From Martinezella calliandrae (GTDB lineage: Bacteria > Pseudomonadota > Alphaproteobacteria > Rhizobiales > Rhizobiaceae): a stretch of DNA of 64,000 nucleotides. Where the stretch lies: contig NZ_JARFYN010000012.1 of NCBI RefSeq assembly GCF_030272695.1, positions 62,001 through 126,000 of the forward strand. The letters run 5' to 3'. Both the position numbers and the translations under genes were made by a program. Below, one piece after another: positions 1-8,243 of the stretch (position 1 is the stretch's first letter; each line of letters starts with the position of its first letter). The notes under the pieces are model-generated. The model worked only from the letters and a program-made list of their open reading frames with translations, made no database searches and had not been told where the DNA came from.

Positions 1-93
1 CGGTTCGGCGGCCGCAAATGCGGTGCGGGCGAGCGGCAGGGTGGCGGAGGCAAGCGTCAGGGCAAGAGCCTGGCGGCGTGTCAGAAGCGGCAT
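1..93 (-). CDS. ABC transporter substrate-binding protein, N-terminal fragment (ThiY-like)
   Basis: Only the first 31 codons lie in the window; the gene runs off the left edge. The visible residues form an export signal: a twin-arginine-like pair near residues 6-7, a hydrophobic Ala/Leu stretch and an A-F-A-A-A cleavage region. An AAAGGAG ribosome site lies just before the ATG and overlaps the stop codon of the upstream ATPase gene. Position at the end of a TPP-riboswitch operon with an ATPase and a permease suggests the periplasmic binding protein for a thiamine precursor (ThiY/NMT1 family). That identity is inferred from context, because the binding domain is not visible. Confidence 0.7.
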   Translation of the reverse strand, partial: MPLLTRRQALALTLASATLPLARTAFAAAEP

Positions 94-104
94 GGCGGTC
101 TCCT

Positions 105-890
105 TTAAGAGGGTCGATGAAGCAAGGTTTCGAGAATGTCGGCCTCGATATCGCGGACCGAGGCATCGGCAAGATCGGCAAGCTTGCGCGGACGCGGCAA
201 CGGCACGCGGATTTCGCGGATGACCCGCGCCGGGCGCGGCGAAAGCACATAGATGCGATCGGAGAGGAACACGGCCTCGCGGACGTCGTGGGTGATCAAG
301 AGCGCCGTCCAGCGGTGATCGGTCCACATGGTCTGCAGCCATTCCTGCATCTGCGTGCGCGTCAGCGCATCGAGTGCGCCAAAGGGCTCGTCGAGGAGCA
401 GCATGTCATGCTTCTGCACGACGGTGCGGAGCAAAGCGACGCGCTGGCGCATGCCGCCGGAAAGCTGAGACGGATAGTGGTTTTCGAAACCGGCAAGACC
501 AAAGGGTTCGAACAGCGGTTCGACCATCGCGCGCGCCTCCCTCCGGTCCATTCCCTGGACGCGAAGGCCGAGCGTGGCATTGTCGATGATCCGGCTCCAG
601 GGCATCAGCGCGTCGCGCTGCGGCATGAAGGCGAAGGTGGCGGCGCTTTCCGAAAGCGGCAGGCGATCGAAGACTATGTCGCCACCACTCGCCTTTTCAG
701 TACCGGTCAAGAGCCGCAGGATGGTGGACTTGCCGGCTCCCGAGGGACCGACGATGGTGACGAATTCGCCACCGTTAACGGTAAGCGAGATGTCGTCCAG
801 CACGGTTATCGCGCCGAAGGATTTGGATATCCCACGAAATTCCAGCCTATGTGCAGTCATTGGCTGTAAGGCCAGTGCTTGTAAAGTCAT
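105..890 (-). CDS. thiZ: ABC transporter ATP-binding protein for thiamine precursor (ThiZ-like)
   Basis: A 261-residue ATPase of the nitrate/taurine/HMP uptake subfamily. Walker A GPSGAGKST is at about residues 48-56, the signature LSGGMRQR at about 143-150, and Walker B LLLDEP at about 164-169, followed by GALDALTR. It would energise import on the cytoplasmic face together with the permease encoded just upstream, whose stop codon it overlaps by 4 bases. The start could instead be Met11, where the conserved domain begins. The specific link to hydroxymethylpyrimidine-type precursors comes from the TPP riboswitch and the YkoF-like gene in the same operon, not from this protein alone. Confidence 0.85.
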   Translation of the reverse strand: MTLQALALQPMTAHRLEFRGISKSFGAITVLDDISLTVNGGEFVTIVGPSGAGKSTILRLLTGTEKASGGDIVFDRLPLSESAATFAFMPQRDALMPWSRIIDNATLGLRVQGMDRREARAMVEPLFEPFGLAGFENHYPSQLSGGMRQRVALLRTVVQKHDMLLLDEPFGALDALTRTQMQEWLQTMWTDHRWTALLITHDVREAVFLSDRIYVLSPRPARVIREIRVPLPRPRKLADLADASVRDIEADILETLLHRPS

Positions 891-1693
891 GGCGATGTCG
901 GCCTTTCGCTATGGCGCCAGGGCATCGAAAGGTGGCCGACCAGGACGGTGATCGCAAAAAGTGCGAGCGTCAGGCCGGCGCTGACGAAGACGGCGGCGAG
1001 CACGAGATCGGGGCGAAAATTGTTCTTGGCGTTCAGGATGTAGATACCCAGCCCTTTGGCGGCGCCGGCGTATTCGGCGAAGATGGCGCCGACGACGGCA
1101 TAGGTGATCGCGATTCTCAGACCCGCGAAAAAATAGGGCAGCGCCGAAGGCAGGCGGGCCAGGAGGAAGATCCGCCAGCGCGCAGCCTTCATGGAGATCA
1201 GCAGCTCGCCGATATCCTTATCCGTTGCCTCATAGCCCTGCAGCAGCGCCACCAACATCGGGAAGAAGGTGACGAGGGCGACGAGCAGGATTTTCGGCAC
1301 CAGGCCGAAGCCGAACCAGAGCACGACCAGCGGCGCAATCGCCACCAGCGGCAAGGTCTGGCTGATGACGAAGAGCGGAAACAGTGCACGGCGCACCGGC
1401 CGGGCGAAATCCATCAGCACGGAAAAGATGAAGGCGACGGCGAGCGAGCAACCGAAGCCCGCGAGCGTGGCGTTGAGCGTCGGCCATGTGTTGTCAATCA
1501 GCGCCTGCCGGTTGACCCAGCCCTGCGCCAGGACGCGAGATGGCGCCGGCAGGATGGACGGGCGGATGCCGGAGAAGTCGGCGTAGATTTCCCACAGGGC
1601 CAGGAAACCTGCGGCAGCGGCAACCGCCGGCAAGGCGCCGATAATGGCAGTAGCAAGCGCAGATGGCGCAAAAGCGGACAGACGTCGTGACAT
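887..1693 (-). CDS. thiX: ABC transporter permease for thiamine precursor (ThiX-like)
   Basis: A 268-residue inner-membrane permease of the binding-protein-dependent (SsuC/TauC/ThiX) family. Several hydrophobic segments are visible, with an N-terminal membrane segment at about residues 10-35 and the EAA-type cytoplasmic loop around residues 160-200, which contacts the ATPase. It lies between the YkoF-like gene (16-base gap upstream) and the ATPase gene (ATGA-type overlap downstream), so the genes are translated as a unit. The likely substrate is a pyrimidine thiamine precursor, judged from the shared TPP riboswitch; the permease sequence itself does not reveal substrate. Confidence 0.85.
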   Translation of the reverse strand: MSRRLSAFAPSALATAIIGALPAVAAAAGFLALWEIYADFSGIRPSILPAPSRVLAQGWVNRQALIDNTWPTLNATLAGFGCSLAVAFIFSVLMDFARPVRRALFPLFVISQTLPLVAIAPLVVLWFGFGLVPKILLVALVTFFPMLVALLQGYEATDKDIGELLISMKAARWRIFLLARLPSALPYFFAGLRIAITYAVVGAIFAEYAGAAKGLGIYILNAKNNFRPDLVLAAVFVSAGLTLALFAITVLVGHLSMPWRHSERPTSP

Positions 1694-1709
1694 GGCCGAT
1701 AAGCTCTGA

Positions 1710-2318
1710 TCAGGCTTTGGTCGGGCTGTTTGCGGATACCGTGATGTCCAAGGTGACGTGGCCTTCGGGCGGACCGAAACTGATGAAGGCCTGCTGCACG
1801 GTGGCGAAGATAGCGCCAGCGTCGCCCCGCAACTTGGTGGAGAAGTTCTTGGCCTTATCGAAGGTGCCCGACCGTTTCAGGAAGTCGATGCAGCCATAGA
1901 TCTCGTCCATATGGTCGCCGGTGCCCATGACATAGAGCGAGAATTGGGCAGCCGACGGCTGATTGGTAACCGGCGTCTCGGCAACGGCGGCGAGCGCGGC
2001 ATCGATACGCTCGGCAAGCGGCGCCTTGACGCTTCCCCCAAGGGTGACGCCACAGATCGGATCGTCCGGTTCGCCGGGGCAGCCGCGCGAGACGGCGGCC
2101 GAAAGCACGCAATGTTCGCCCGATCGTGCGGCAAAGACGAAGAGATCGCGCATGGCAGCGAACAGCACATCGGGCGGGCCGACCAGAAGGGTTGAAATAT
2201 CGTCGGTTTCAATGCGAAGCGCATCACGGTAGGGGTCGAGGCCCTTGATGGCTTCGAGGATGATGCCGGCGAAATTGCCGGACATGGGATACAAGGATAC
2301 TTGCGCGCCTGAGAACAT
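1710..2318 (-). CDS. ykoF: YkoF-family thiamine/hydroxymethylpyrimidine-binding protein
   Basis: A 202-residue protein resembling YkoF, a soluble family built of two ferredoxin-like halves that binds thiamine or its hydroxymethylpyrimidine part. The two halves are visible as similar segments: an N-terminal one beginning with a QVSLYPM-type strand and a C-terminal one beginning with an AQFSLYVMG strand near residue 125. No signal peptide is seen, so it should be cytoplasmic. It is the first gene after the TPP riboswitch, and its GAGG ribosome site directly abuts the closing stem of that element. Together with the downstream ABC genes this gives a thiamine-precursor salvage operon. Confidence 0.85.
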   Translation of the reverse strand: MFSGAQVSLYPMSGNFAGIILEAIKGLDPYRDALRIETDDISTLLVGPPDVLFAAMRDLFVFAARSGEHCVLSAAVSRGCPGEPDDPICGVTLGGSVKAPLAERIDAALAAVAETPVTNQPSAAQFSLYVMGTGDHMDEIYGCIDFLKRSGTFDKAKNFSTKLRGDAGAIFATVQQAFISFGPPEGHVTLDITVSANSPTKA

Positions 2319-2327
2319 TTTAACCTC

Positions 2328-2407
2328 GCTCCGCTGGCATTACCCAGATCAGCTTTGAAGGGTCCGGAGGCTTGTCGCCTCACATCTCAGCCCCGGCTTT
2401 ACGGAGC
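2328..2407 (-). promoter_or_regulatory. TPP (thiamine pyrophosphate) riboswitch
   Basis: Read on the minus strand, the leader contains the THI-box elements in order: GCTCCG closing strand, GGGGCTGAGA, a small variable hairpin (GAGGC...GCCTC), GGACCC, the CTGATCTGGGTAATGCCAGC segment, and the complementary closing strand CGGAGC. The 3' closing strand runs directly into the GCGAGG ribosome site of the YkoF gene, so ligand binding would hide that site (translational control). Conserved core motifs and genomic context agree. Confidence 0.95.
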
Positions 2408-2581
2408 TCCCCTGTGATTGGCGCGAAAGCTAGCACCGGTTTTATGACAACGCAACGGCAAATGTTCAGGTGCCGGCCACGCAACAAGCGGCTGGGCTCG
2501 TACGGCGAAGGCTTAACAAGGGGCGCGAAACGGGACGGTATAGAGCCCGTCTGTCTGCGGGGGAGAGGAAACGCGCAGCGG

Positions 2582-3928
2582 TCAGTCTTCGACGATCTCA
2601 ATCTCGGGACGGCCGGCAAGCGTGAGCCGCTGGCGGCCGCGGTCGGCGCGCTCAAGTGTGATCGGCCCCGCCTTTTCCTCCAGTCGCCGGCGTAGCAAGA
2701 TCAGCCGGGTCTCCAGATTGTCCTTGAAATCCGGCAGTTGCAGGCGCCGGTCGCGGCGGATCTCGCGGTTCAGAAAATCCTGCTTGCCGGTGCGTGTATA
2801 CTCTTCGAGGAAGTGTAGGAGCAGCCGCCCCGGGACGCCGCGGATGAGATAGTCGTCGTCGACGAACAGCGAGCCGTCGCGCGGATAGAAGCGCACGGCG
2901 ATGCGCCGACCGGCGGGCAGGCTCCAGACCTCGTCGGCCGACGTCTCCGTCTTTTCGCGCCGACCCATCTCCGTCCGCTCGCGTTCCTCGGAAAGAAAGG
3001 AGAGCGCGGTCGCCAGGTGCGCGGCGATAACGGTCAGCGCCTCTTCGTCGCGATGGCGAAAGGTGAACCGTTCCGTCGATTCCGAGAACAGCACGCCAAC
3101 GAGCCTTCCGCGTGAGATAAGCGGCAGCGCGGTCTGGCTGAGCGGCTTGTCGAGCGCCGGAAGCGGGATCGGCGTCGCATCCTCGACGCCCGCCATGGCC
3201 CGCACTGCCTGGATGTAGCGCTGGCCGCGACTCAAGTCGGTGATCCGCACATTGCGGCGCCGCTCAGCCGCAACGCCGATAATGCCGCACCCGGGCGGAA
3301 CCTCGGCGCCGAATCCGAACTGATCGTAGCCGCGGCTGGCGATCGTCGTCAGCCCGTCGCGTTCGCCGTCCGGCACCAGTACCATGGAATGGTGGTAGCC
3401 GAAGCACTCGGCGAGGCCTTCAAGCGTCACGTCGAGCAGCGCTTCCGGATCGCTGCAATCCGACATCCGCGCCGTCAGCCTCGCCACCTTGCCCATCAGG
3501 TCGGGCAGCACGAGCGGCTCCGCCTCGACCAGCGGATTGGCGGCCGGCACGGCCTGGCAATCCTCCACCCGGTAGATGTCGACGGCGCGCAGCGTCATGA
3601 TCCCGGTCATCCGGCTTTCCAAAATCGCCAGATGGACCGCCACCCGCTCGAAGATCTCGCCCTCCATCTCGGAGCGCTCGAACACTAGGTCGAGGACGTG
3701 CTGCTGGCCGCTATAGCCGTCGACCACCATCACCGTCGCCAGCCCGTTGCGCGCCACATTGGTAGCGGTCTTGGAGAAAAACTGGTTGGAGAGCGCAACA
3801 TGCGTCTCGTCGACGTAATGCACGTGCGAGAGATAGGAGATATTGGGCATTCCGTCCGCACCGGTCGTTGCGATGACGGAGGGAATGACGCCCTCGAAGC
3901 TGTCACGCAGCCTTTCGAGCGGGATCAT
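2582..3928 (-). CDS. Flavin split-barrel / GAF / probable winged-helix regulatory protein
   Basis: A 448-residue soluble protein with three parts. Residues about 1-140 resemble the pyridoxamine 5'-phosphate oxidase-like split barrel that binds flavin (or sometimes heme or F420). Residues about 155-320 resemble a GAF sensor domain. Residues about 345-448 have a pattern like an OmpR-type winged helix: a helical segment, a basic helix with LRRRLEE, and a C-terminal strand pair ending in RLTLAG. No catalytic output domain is seen. It overlaps the next split-barrel gene by 4 bases, and the pair is divergent from a hemerythrin-like gene. A redox- or gas-responsive regulator is an inference; the C-terminal assignment is the weakest part. 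Confidence 0.7.
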   Translation of the reverse strand: MIPLERLRDSFEGVIPSVIATTGADGMPNISYLSHVHYVDETHVALSNQFFSKTATNVARNGLATVMVVDGYSGQQHVLDLVFERSEMEGEIFERVAVHLAILESRMTGIMTLRAVDIYRVEDCQAVPAANPLVEAEPLVLPDLMGKVARLTARMSDCSDPEALLDVTLEGLAECFGYHHSMVLVPDGERDGLTTIASRGYDQFGFGAEVPPGCGIIGVAAERRRNVRITDLSRGQRYIQAVRAMAGVEDATPIPLPALDKPLSQTALPLISRGRLVGVLFSESTERFTFRHRDEEALTVIAAHLATALSFLSEERERTEMGRREKTETSADEVWSLPAGRRIAVRFYPRDGSLFVDDDYLIRGVPGRLLLHFLEEYTRTGKQDFLNREIRRDRRLQLPDFKDNLETRLILLRRRLEEKAGPITLERADRGRQRLTLAGRPEIEIVED

Positions 3929-4401
3929 GCTACAGCTTCCGGTATCAGTCTGCGTCCGGCGCCCGGCCCGGGCGTCTGCTCGAAGATCTCCTGCGGCTCG
4001 ATCGTCAGGCAGACGAGCTCCTGGTCCGAGAGCGTGCTAGAGAGTTGCATCCGGGTGACCCCGAGCGCCAGCATCCGCGCGAGCTGTTCTGCCACATAGG
4101 CCTGACCCAGCGCCCGGCAAGCAGCATCCGCCGGCTCCGCCTTCAGGACCCGGCCCTTGATCTGGCAGGCCTTGTAGTCGTCGGCCCGCACATAGGTCGT
4201 GGCAATCGGCCGGCCGGTCAGCGCCTCGCCCACAGCCTTCGGCCATTGGCAGCGGGAGGCGAGAAAGTGCAGATGCCCGCTCTGCCTGTCGAAACGCACG
4301 CCGGAACCGCGGCCAATCATCGGCCGGCCAGCTTCGTCGCGCGTGGCGAACAGCATCATGACGGGACTTTCTATAAATTCCGCGAATTCCGGCCTCAGCA
4401 A
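3925..4401 (-). CDS. Pyridoxamine 5'-phosphate oxidase-like flavin-binding protein
   Basis: A 158-residue stand-alone split-barrel protein. The N-terminal strand region (about residues 10-35) and the following G-S-G-V-R-F segment match the general fold used by FMN-binding PNPOx-like proteins. It lacks features that would identify a true PdxH, which is longer and has a conserved C-terminal substrate-binding segment. It is the first gene of a two-gene unit: its stop overlaps the start of the split-barrel/GAF protein, suggesting coupled translation and joint function. Substrate and cofactor cannot be decided from sequence. Confidence 0.75.
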   Translation of the reverse strand: MLRPEFAEFIESPVMMLFATRDEAGRPMIGRGSGVRFDRQSGHLHFLASRCQWPKAVGEALTGRPIATTYVRADDYKACQIKGRVLKAEPADAACRALGQAYVAEQLARMLALGVTRMQLSSTLSDQELVCLTIEPQEIFEQTPGPGAGRRLIPEAVA

Positions 4402-4436
4402 TACTTTTCCCCCTGAAATGCGGCGATGATAATTAG

Positions 4437-4475
4437 TTAGGATATTCTTAGCAATCGTTGCAATCGCTTAGGATA
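4437..4475. promoter_or_regulatory. Repeated motifs in the divergent split-barrel/hemerythrin promoter region
   Basis: The AT-rich spacer between the two divergent transcription units carries two exact TTAGGATA copies (4437-4444 and 4468-4475, 31 bases apart, about three helical turns) flanking two exact GCAATCG copies (4451-4457 and 4460-4466). This arrangement suggests regulator binding, possibly by the split-barrel/GAF protein, but no known box is recognised. Confidence 0.35.
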
Positions 4476-4568
4476 GTTTTAGGAAGCGCCTCGGAAAGAC
4501 GTTGGTTATCTCTCGGCCATCAGCCCGGTGCACAGAAAGAGGCGCCGGCCAACGAGAGGAAAACCATC

Positions 4569-5276
4569 ATGAGCCACGAATTCTCGCTCACCAGCATTCC
4601 CGATCTCAACGGCCGTTATGACATTTACGGCGCGATACACAAGGGCCTGCGCAAGGCCGGCTGCGATCTGCTCGGACGCCTCGGCACTGCCGACTTCCAG
4701 AACGCTGAGGAGACAGTCTTCCTGATCGACGACCTGCGCAATTACCTGATGCTCGCCGCTTCCCACGTCAATCACGAGGATGACCATATCCATGTGGCGC
4801 TCGCCGCCAAGGGTGTCTCGACCGTCACACTGGATGACCAGCACGACGACCACCGCACTGCCTTCCGCGAACTTGAGGAACTGATCGCCGCCTGGGAAAA
4901 GGCCTGGCCGCTGCACAAGCCTGCCTGTGGCCGCAAGCTCTATCTCGCCTTCGCCGCCTATATCGCCGACGATTTCGCGCATATGCACGAGGAGGAGACG
5001 GTGACCGGCCCTTTGCTGTGGAGCAACTTCACCGACAACGAAATCCTCGGCATCGAGATGAGCATCATATCCTCGTTGCCGCCGGAAAAGAGCATGGCCT
5101 TCATGCGCATTATGATCCCGGCGATCAATCCGGCGGAGCGCGCGGCACTCCTGGGCGCCATGAAGAAGGATGCGCCGCCGGAGATATTCCAGGCGGTCAT
5201 TGACTTCGCCGTCCGACCGGGCCTTTCGGCCATCGACTTCGCCCGCCTCGCCGTCGCGCTGAAGCTGGCGGCCTGA
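4569..5276 (+). CDS. Hemerythrin-like domain protein
   Basis: A 235-residue protein whose first 150 residues carry the spaced His/Glu pattern expected of a hemerythrin-type four-helix bundle: an early His in AIHKG, then HVNHEDDH, HDDH and a HMHEEE segment. Such domains use a di-iron centre to bind oxygen or sense or detoxify reactive species. The C-terminal 80 residues are helical with no recognised motif. The ATG at 4569 is chosen because a GAGAGGA ribosome site precedes it; longer upstream in-frame codons lack one. It is divergent from two flavin split-barrel genes, which suggests a shared redox or gas-related role. Confidence 0.75.
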   Translation: MSHEFSLTSIPDLNGRYDIYGAIHKGLRKAGCDLLGRLGTADFQNAEETVFLIDDLRNYLMLAASHVNHEDDHIHVALAAKGVSTVTLDDQHDDHRTAFRELEELIAAWEKAWPLHKPACGRKLYLAFAAYIADDFAHMHEEETVTGPLLWSNFTDNEILGIEMSIISSLPPEKSMAFMRIMIPAINPAERAALLGAMKKDAPPEIFQAVIDFAVRPGLSAIDFARLAVALKLAA

Positions 5277-5344
5277 AAAGGCTACCGCCGGCCGAGGATC
5301 GAGGCTCCGCCCGCGGCATCGCCATGAATTTCCGGAGAAGAATG

Positions 5345-5578
5345 ATGTGCAAACCGAACGGCGAGGCGGGCATCACGGCCGAGTGTCCGCGCCGCGGCAA
5401 TTGTAGCGGCTGCTCCATGCTGCTTTCCGCGACGACGGAGGAGGGGATCGCCGCGCGTGTTGACGCGCTAGTCAAGGGAGAGCGTTCGGTGCGTGCGCCG
5501 GTCGTCCTGGAGACGCGCCTCAAATCTGGTTGCCCTATGCCGATCCCGAGAAAGAGAGGAAGCACTCCAGCTGCGTGA
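5345..5578 (+). CDS. Small cysteine-containing hypothetical protein
   Basis: A 77-codon reading frame 68 bases after the hemerythrin-like gene on the same strand. A GGAG site at 5334 fits the ATG at 5345 (7-base spacing). The N-terminal third carries Cys2, Cys14, Cys20 and Cys23 (C-x5-C-x2-C), with one more Cys near the end, a pattern compatible with metal or Fe-S binding. I do not recognise the family. The overlapping opposite-strand frame has no ribosome site and looks like a shadow. It may be a real member of the hemerythrin transcription unit, or chance. Confidence 0.4.
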   Translation: MCKPNGEAGITAECPRRGNCSGCSMLLSATTEEGIAARVDALVKGERSVRAPVVLETRLKSGCPMPIPRKRGSTPAA

Positions 5579-5588
5579 CGTCGTCGCG

Positions 5589-6569
5589 CTAGACTGTTCG
5601 GTGCCAACTCTCCCACCATCTGAGCACCCGCATTGCCCGTAAAGTGACCCACCGTGAGGGCTTGCCTTGTCCGTTGTCGACCTCGAACCACGCTCGTCCT
5701 GTGGGGCTCCAGTCGAGCGGCCATGTGCCGTTTTCCAGGCGTCTGGAACGAAGATGGTCGATCGCCTCCCCAAGTCGCGGATCTGCATCAGCGCCGGTCA
5801 GTATTGCGCAGAAGCGGAAGTAATCGAGGGCGCGCAGGATGTCATAACGCCAACGGTTGGGATGTACGAACCGCAGAAAGCGCTCGTCTGCGGGCTCGCC
5901 GGTGCCGAGACGGCGAAAGAGGTGGCGTTCCAAGAGATATTCTTGGCCCGACTTGCGCGCCTCTTTTGATGCAGGCGTGCCCCCGGTCGCGCGCTCGTGC
6001 TCCAGCAACCCCTCCAGCACGTTGATCGTGCTCGCGAAGGACGAACGGACCGAGCCGTTGATCCTCTCGCAATTCCAGCCGCCGTCTTTGAGACGCTCGC
6101 CCACGAGCCTGTCGACGATGGATGAGACGTCGATCCCGAAATAGGCGCCATCAGCAACGGTTCGGCCGTTGATGCATTCCTCGACTTCGCCCTCCCAGTA
6201 GGGCTGGCCGCCCTCATCCCAGCGCGAGTTTGCGCCGATCAATTCGACTGTTCGTTTTGCCCGCTCCGACGAGGGATCAAGACCAAACTCCCGCAACTGC
6301 GACAAGGAGAAGCTTGTGGCTGTCCACGGCTGACCGAGTTGATGCCACTCTCGGGAGTCGAAATTGCGTGGCAAAAAGGCGCCGCCCGCCCATTGGCCGT
6401 CGTCGTCCTGAAAAGAGAGAAGTCTGGCGCCCCAGCCCTCGGTCTCCACTTTGGCTCGCTCCGCTGCCCATTCCGATTCCGGGGCGTCGAGCAGGTCGCG
6501 CATCACCTGCCACCGGATCGACGGGTCAGAGTCGAGAAGCCAGTTGATTACCGCGCCAGAGTTAGTCAT
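5589..6569 (-). CDS. Squalene-cyclase-like (alpha-alpha barrel) hypothetical protein
   Basis: A 326-residue soluble protein rich in Trp and with repeated QW-like motifs (for example DDDGQWAGG near residue 60, LKDGGWNC near 165, and LENGTWPLD near 290). These resemble the repeats of the prenyltransferase/squalene-cyclase alpha-alpha barrel. No DxDD-type cyclase acid motif is evident, so cyclase activity should not be assumed. The start is placed at the ATG at 6569 because the protein fold begins there; the upstream extension is Ala/Arg-rich and lacks domain character. It is isolated, with no operon partner. Confidence 0.65.
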   Translation of the reverse strand: MTNSGAVINWLLDSDPSIRWQVMRDLLDAPESEWAAERAKVETEGWGARLLSFQDDDGQWAGGAFLPRNFDSREWHQLGQPWTATSFSLSQLREFGLDPSSERAKRTVELIGANSRWDEGGQPYWEGEVEECINGRTVADGAYFGIDVSSIVDRLVGERLKDGGWNCERINGSVRSSFASTINVLEGLLEHERATGGTPASKEARKSGQEYLLERHLFRRLGTGEPADERFLRFVHPNRWRYDILRALDYFRFCAILTGADADPRLGEAIDHLRSRRLENGTWPLDWSPTGRAWFEVDNGQGKPSRWVTLRAMRVLRWWESWHRTV

Positions 6570-6674
6570 GCGAGCAAGCCTATCAGCAGATCGGGGCGAC
6601 GCCTCTTTTAATGGCTTCCGTGGGTTCGCGCCAGCCGCGCTTACGAGGAATCCGGCTGGAGCTTGCGCAGCCAC

Positions 6675-8186
6675 TCAGGCCTGGACGCGCGTGCCGGCCA
6701 TATAGTCATCCAGCTTTGCGGCTTCGTCCTTCGAGAGATAAAGGCCCTTTTTCGAACGGCGCCAAAGAACGTCGGCGGCGGTGTAGGCCCATTCATGCGC
6801 CATGAGATAGCGGACTTCCGCCTCATAGAGATCGCTACCGAAGCTGCGGCCGAGATCGGCCGTGGTCTTCGCTTCTCCAAGAATCATCACGGCGCGGGTG
6901 CCATAACGGCGCACGAGTTGGCGCGCGTGCGGGTCGGCGAGGAAGGGATAGCGCCCCTTCAGCTTGGCAACCTCCGCCTCATAGCCGCGAACCGGGAAAT
7001 CGCCGCCCGGAAGCGAGCTCTTGGCCGTCCACGGCATGCCCTTAAGGCCGAGGACCTCTCCGATCTTTTCCAGCGCATGTTCGCTTAAGCGACGATAGGT
7101 GGTGAGCTTGCCGCCGAACACGTTGAGCAAGGGTGCCTGTCCCTCCGCGCCTTCGACCTTCAGCACATAATCCCGCGTCGCTTCCTGAGCCTTGGAGGCA
7201 CCGTCGTCATAAAGCGGGCGTACGGCGGAATAGGTCCAGACGATGTCCTCGCGTCGGACCGGCTCCTTGAAATATTCGCTGGCGGCGTTGCAGAGATAGA
7301 TGGTTTCATCGTCGGAAATCGTCGCATCCTTCGGGTCATCCTTATAGTCGCGGTCCGTCGTGCCGATCAGTGTGAAATCCTGTTCGTAAGGGATGGCGAA
7401 GATGATGCGGTTATCCGGATTCTGGAAGAAATAGGCCCGCGGGTCGTCGAATTTCTTGCGGACGATGATGTGGCTGCCCTGCACCAGGCGGACATTATGC
7501 ACCTGGTTCTTGCCAAACGCCTCGGACAGAACATGATCGACCCAGGGGCCGGCCGCGTTGACCAGCATGCGCGACCGGAACGCGCGCTTCCCGCCGGTGA
7601 TGGTGTCCTGTGTTTCGATCGTCCAGGCGGCGCCATCGCGGCGGGCGGAAATCACCTTGGTCCGCGGCATGATGGTGGCGCCGCGATCGGCCGCGTCCCG
7701 GGCGTTGAGCACGACCATGCGTGCATCGTCCACCCAGCCATCTGAATATTCGAAAGCTTTTGTAAACAGCGCCTTCAGCGGTCTTCCCGCCGGATCCGTC
7801 TTCATGTTCAGCATCGCCGTCGGCGGCAAGAGCTTGCGGCCACCGAGGTGATCGTAGAAGAAGAGGCCGAGGCGGATGAGCCAGGCGGGGCGGATGCCGC
7901 CCTTGTGATAGGGCAGGACAAAACGCAGCGGCCAGATGATGTGCGGCGCCATCGCCCAGAGCACTTCCCGCTCCATCAGCGACTCGCGCACAAGGCGGAA
8001 TTCGTAATGTTCGAGATAGCGCAGGCCACCATGGATGAGCTTGGTGGCGCCGGAGGAGGTGCCGGAAGCAAAATCGTTCATTTCCGCAAGCGCGACCTTG
8101 TAGCCGCGTCCGGCGGCGTCACGGGCGATTCCGCAGCCGTTGATACCGCCGCCGATAACGAAAATATCGTAGATCTGCTCGCTCAC
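6675..8186 (-). CDS. glpD: Glycerol-3-phosphate dehydrogenase (FAD-dependent, aerobic)
   Basis: A 503-residue flavoprotein that oxidises glycerol-3-phosphate to dihydroxyacetone phosphate and passes electrons to the quinone pool at the inner membrane. The FAD-binding VIGGGINGCG motif is at about residues 10-19, followed by SGTSSGATKLIHGGLRYL, a hallmark of GlpD. The start is the GTG at 8186: a GGAGGGG ribosome site lies 5 bases upstream and the next codons match the usual GlpD N-terminus, so the longer open frame is not used. It lies downstream of glpR on the same strand. Confidence 0.95.
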   Translation of the reverse strand: MSEQIYDIFVIGGGINGCGIARDAAGRGYKVALAEMNDFASGTSSGATKLIHGGLRYLEHYEFRLVRESLMEREVLWAMAPHIIWPLRFVLPYHKGGIRPAWLIRLGLFFYDHLGGRKLLPPTAMLNMKTDPAGRPLKALFTKAFEYSDGWVDDARMVVLNARDAADRGATIMPRTKVISARRDGAAWTIETQDTITGGKRAFRSRMLVNAAGPWVDHVLSEAFGKNQVHNVRLVQGSHIIVRKKFDDPRAYFFQNPDNRIIFAIPYEQDFTLIGTTDRDYKDDPKDATISDDETIYLCNAASEYFKEPVRREDIVWTYSAVRPLYDDGASKAQEATRDYVLKVEGAEGQAPLLNVFGGKLTTYRRLSEHALEKIGEVLGLKGMPWTAKSSLPGGDFPVRGYEAEVAKLKGRYPFLADPHARQLVRRYGTRAVMILGEAKTTADLGRSFGSDLYEAEVRYLMAHEWAYTAADVLWRRSKKGLYLSKDEAAKLDDYMAGTRVQA

Positions 8187-8243
8187 GCACGCCCCTCCGA
8201 AAGGACAGTCTTTTTGGGAAATGGAAAATTCGAAAATTAGTTC

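Noticed and set aside
18..869. Long plus-strand open frame opposite the thiZ gene
   Set aside because: It is antisense to a clear ABC ATPase, has no domain character and reflects the high GC content.
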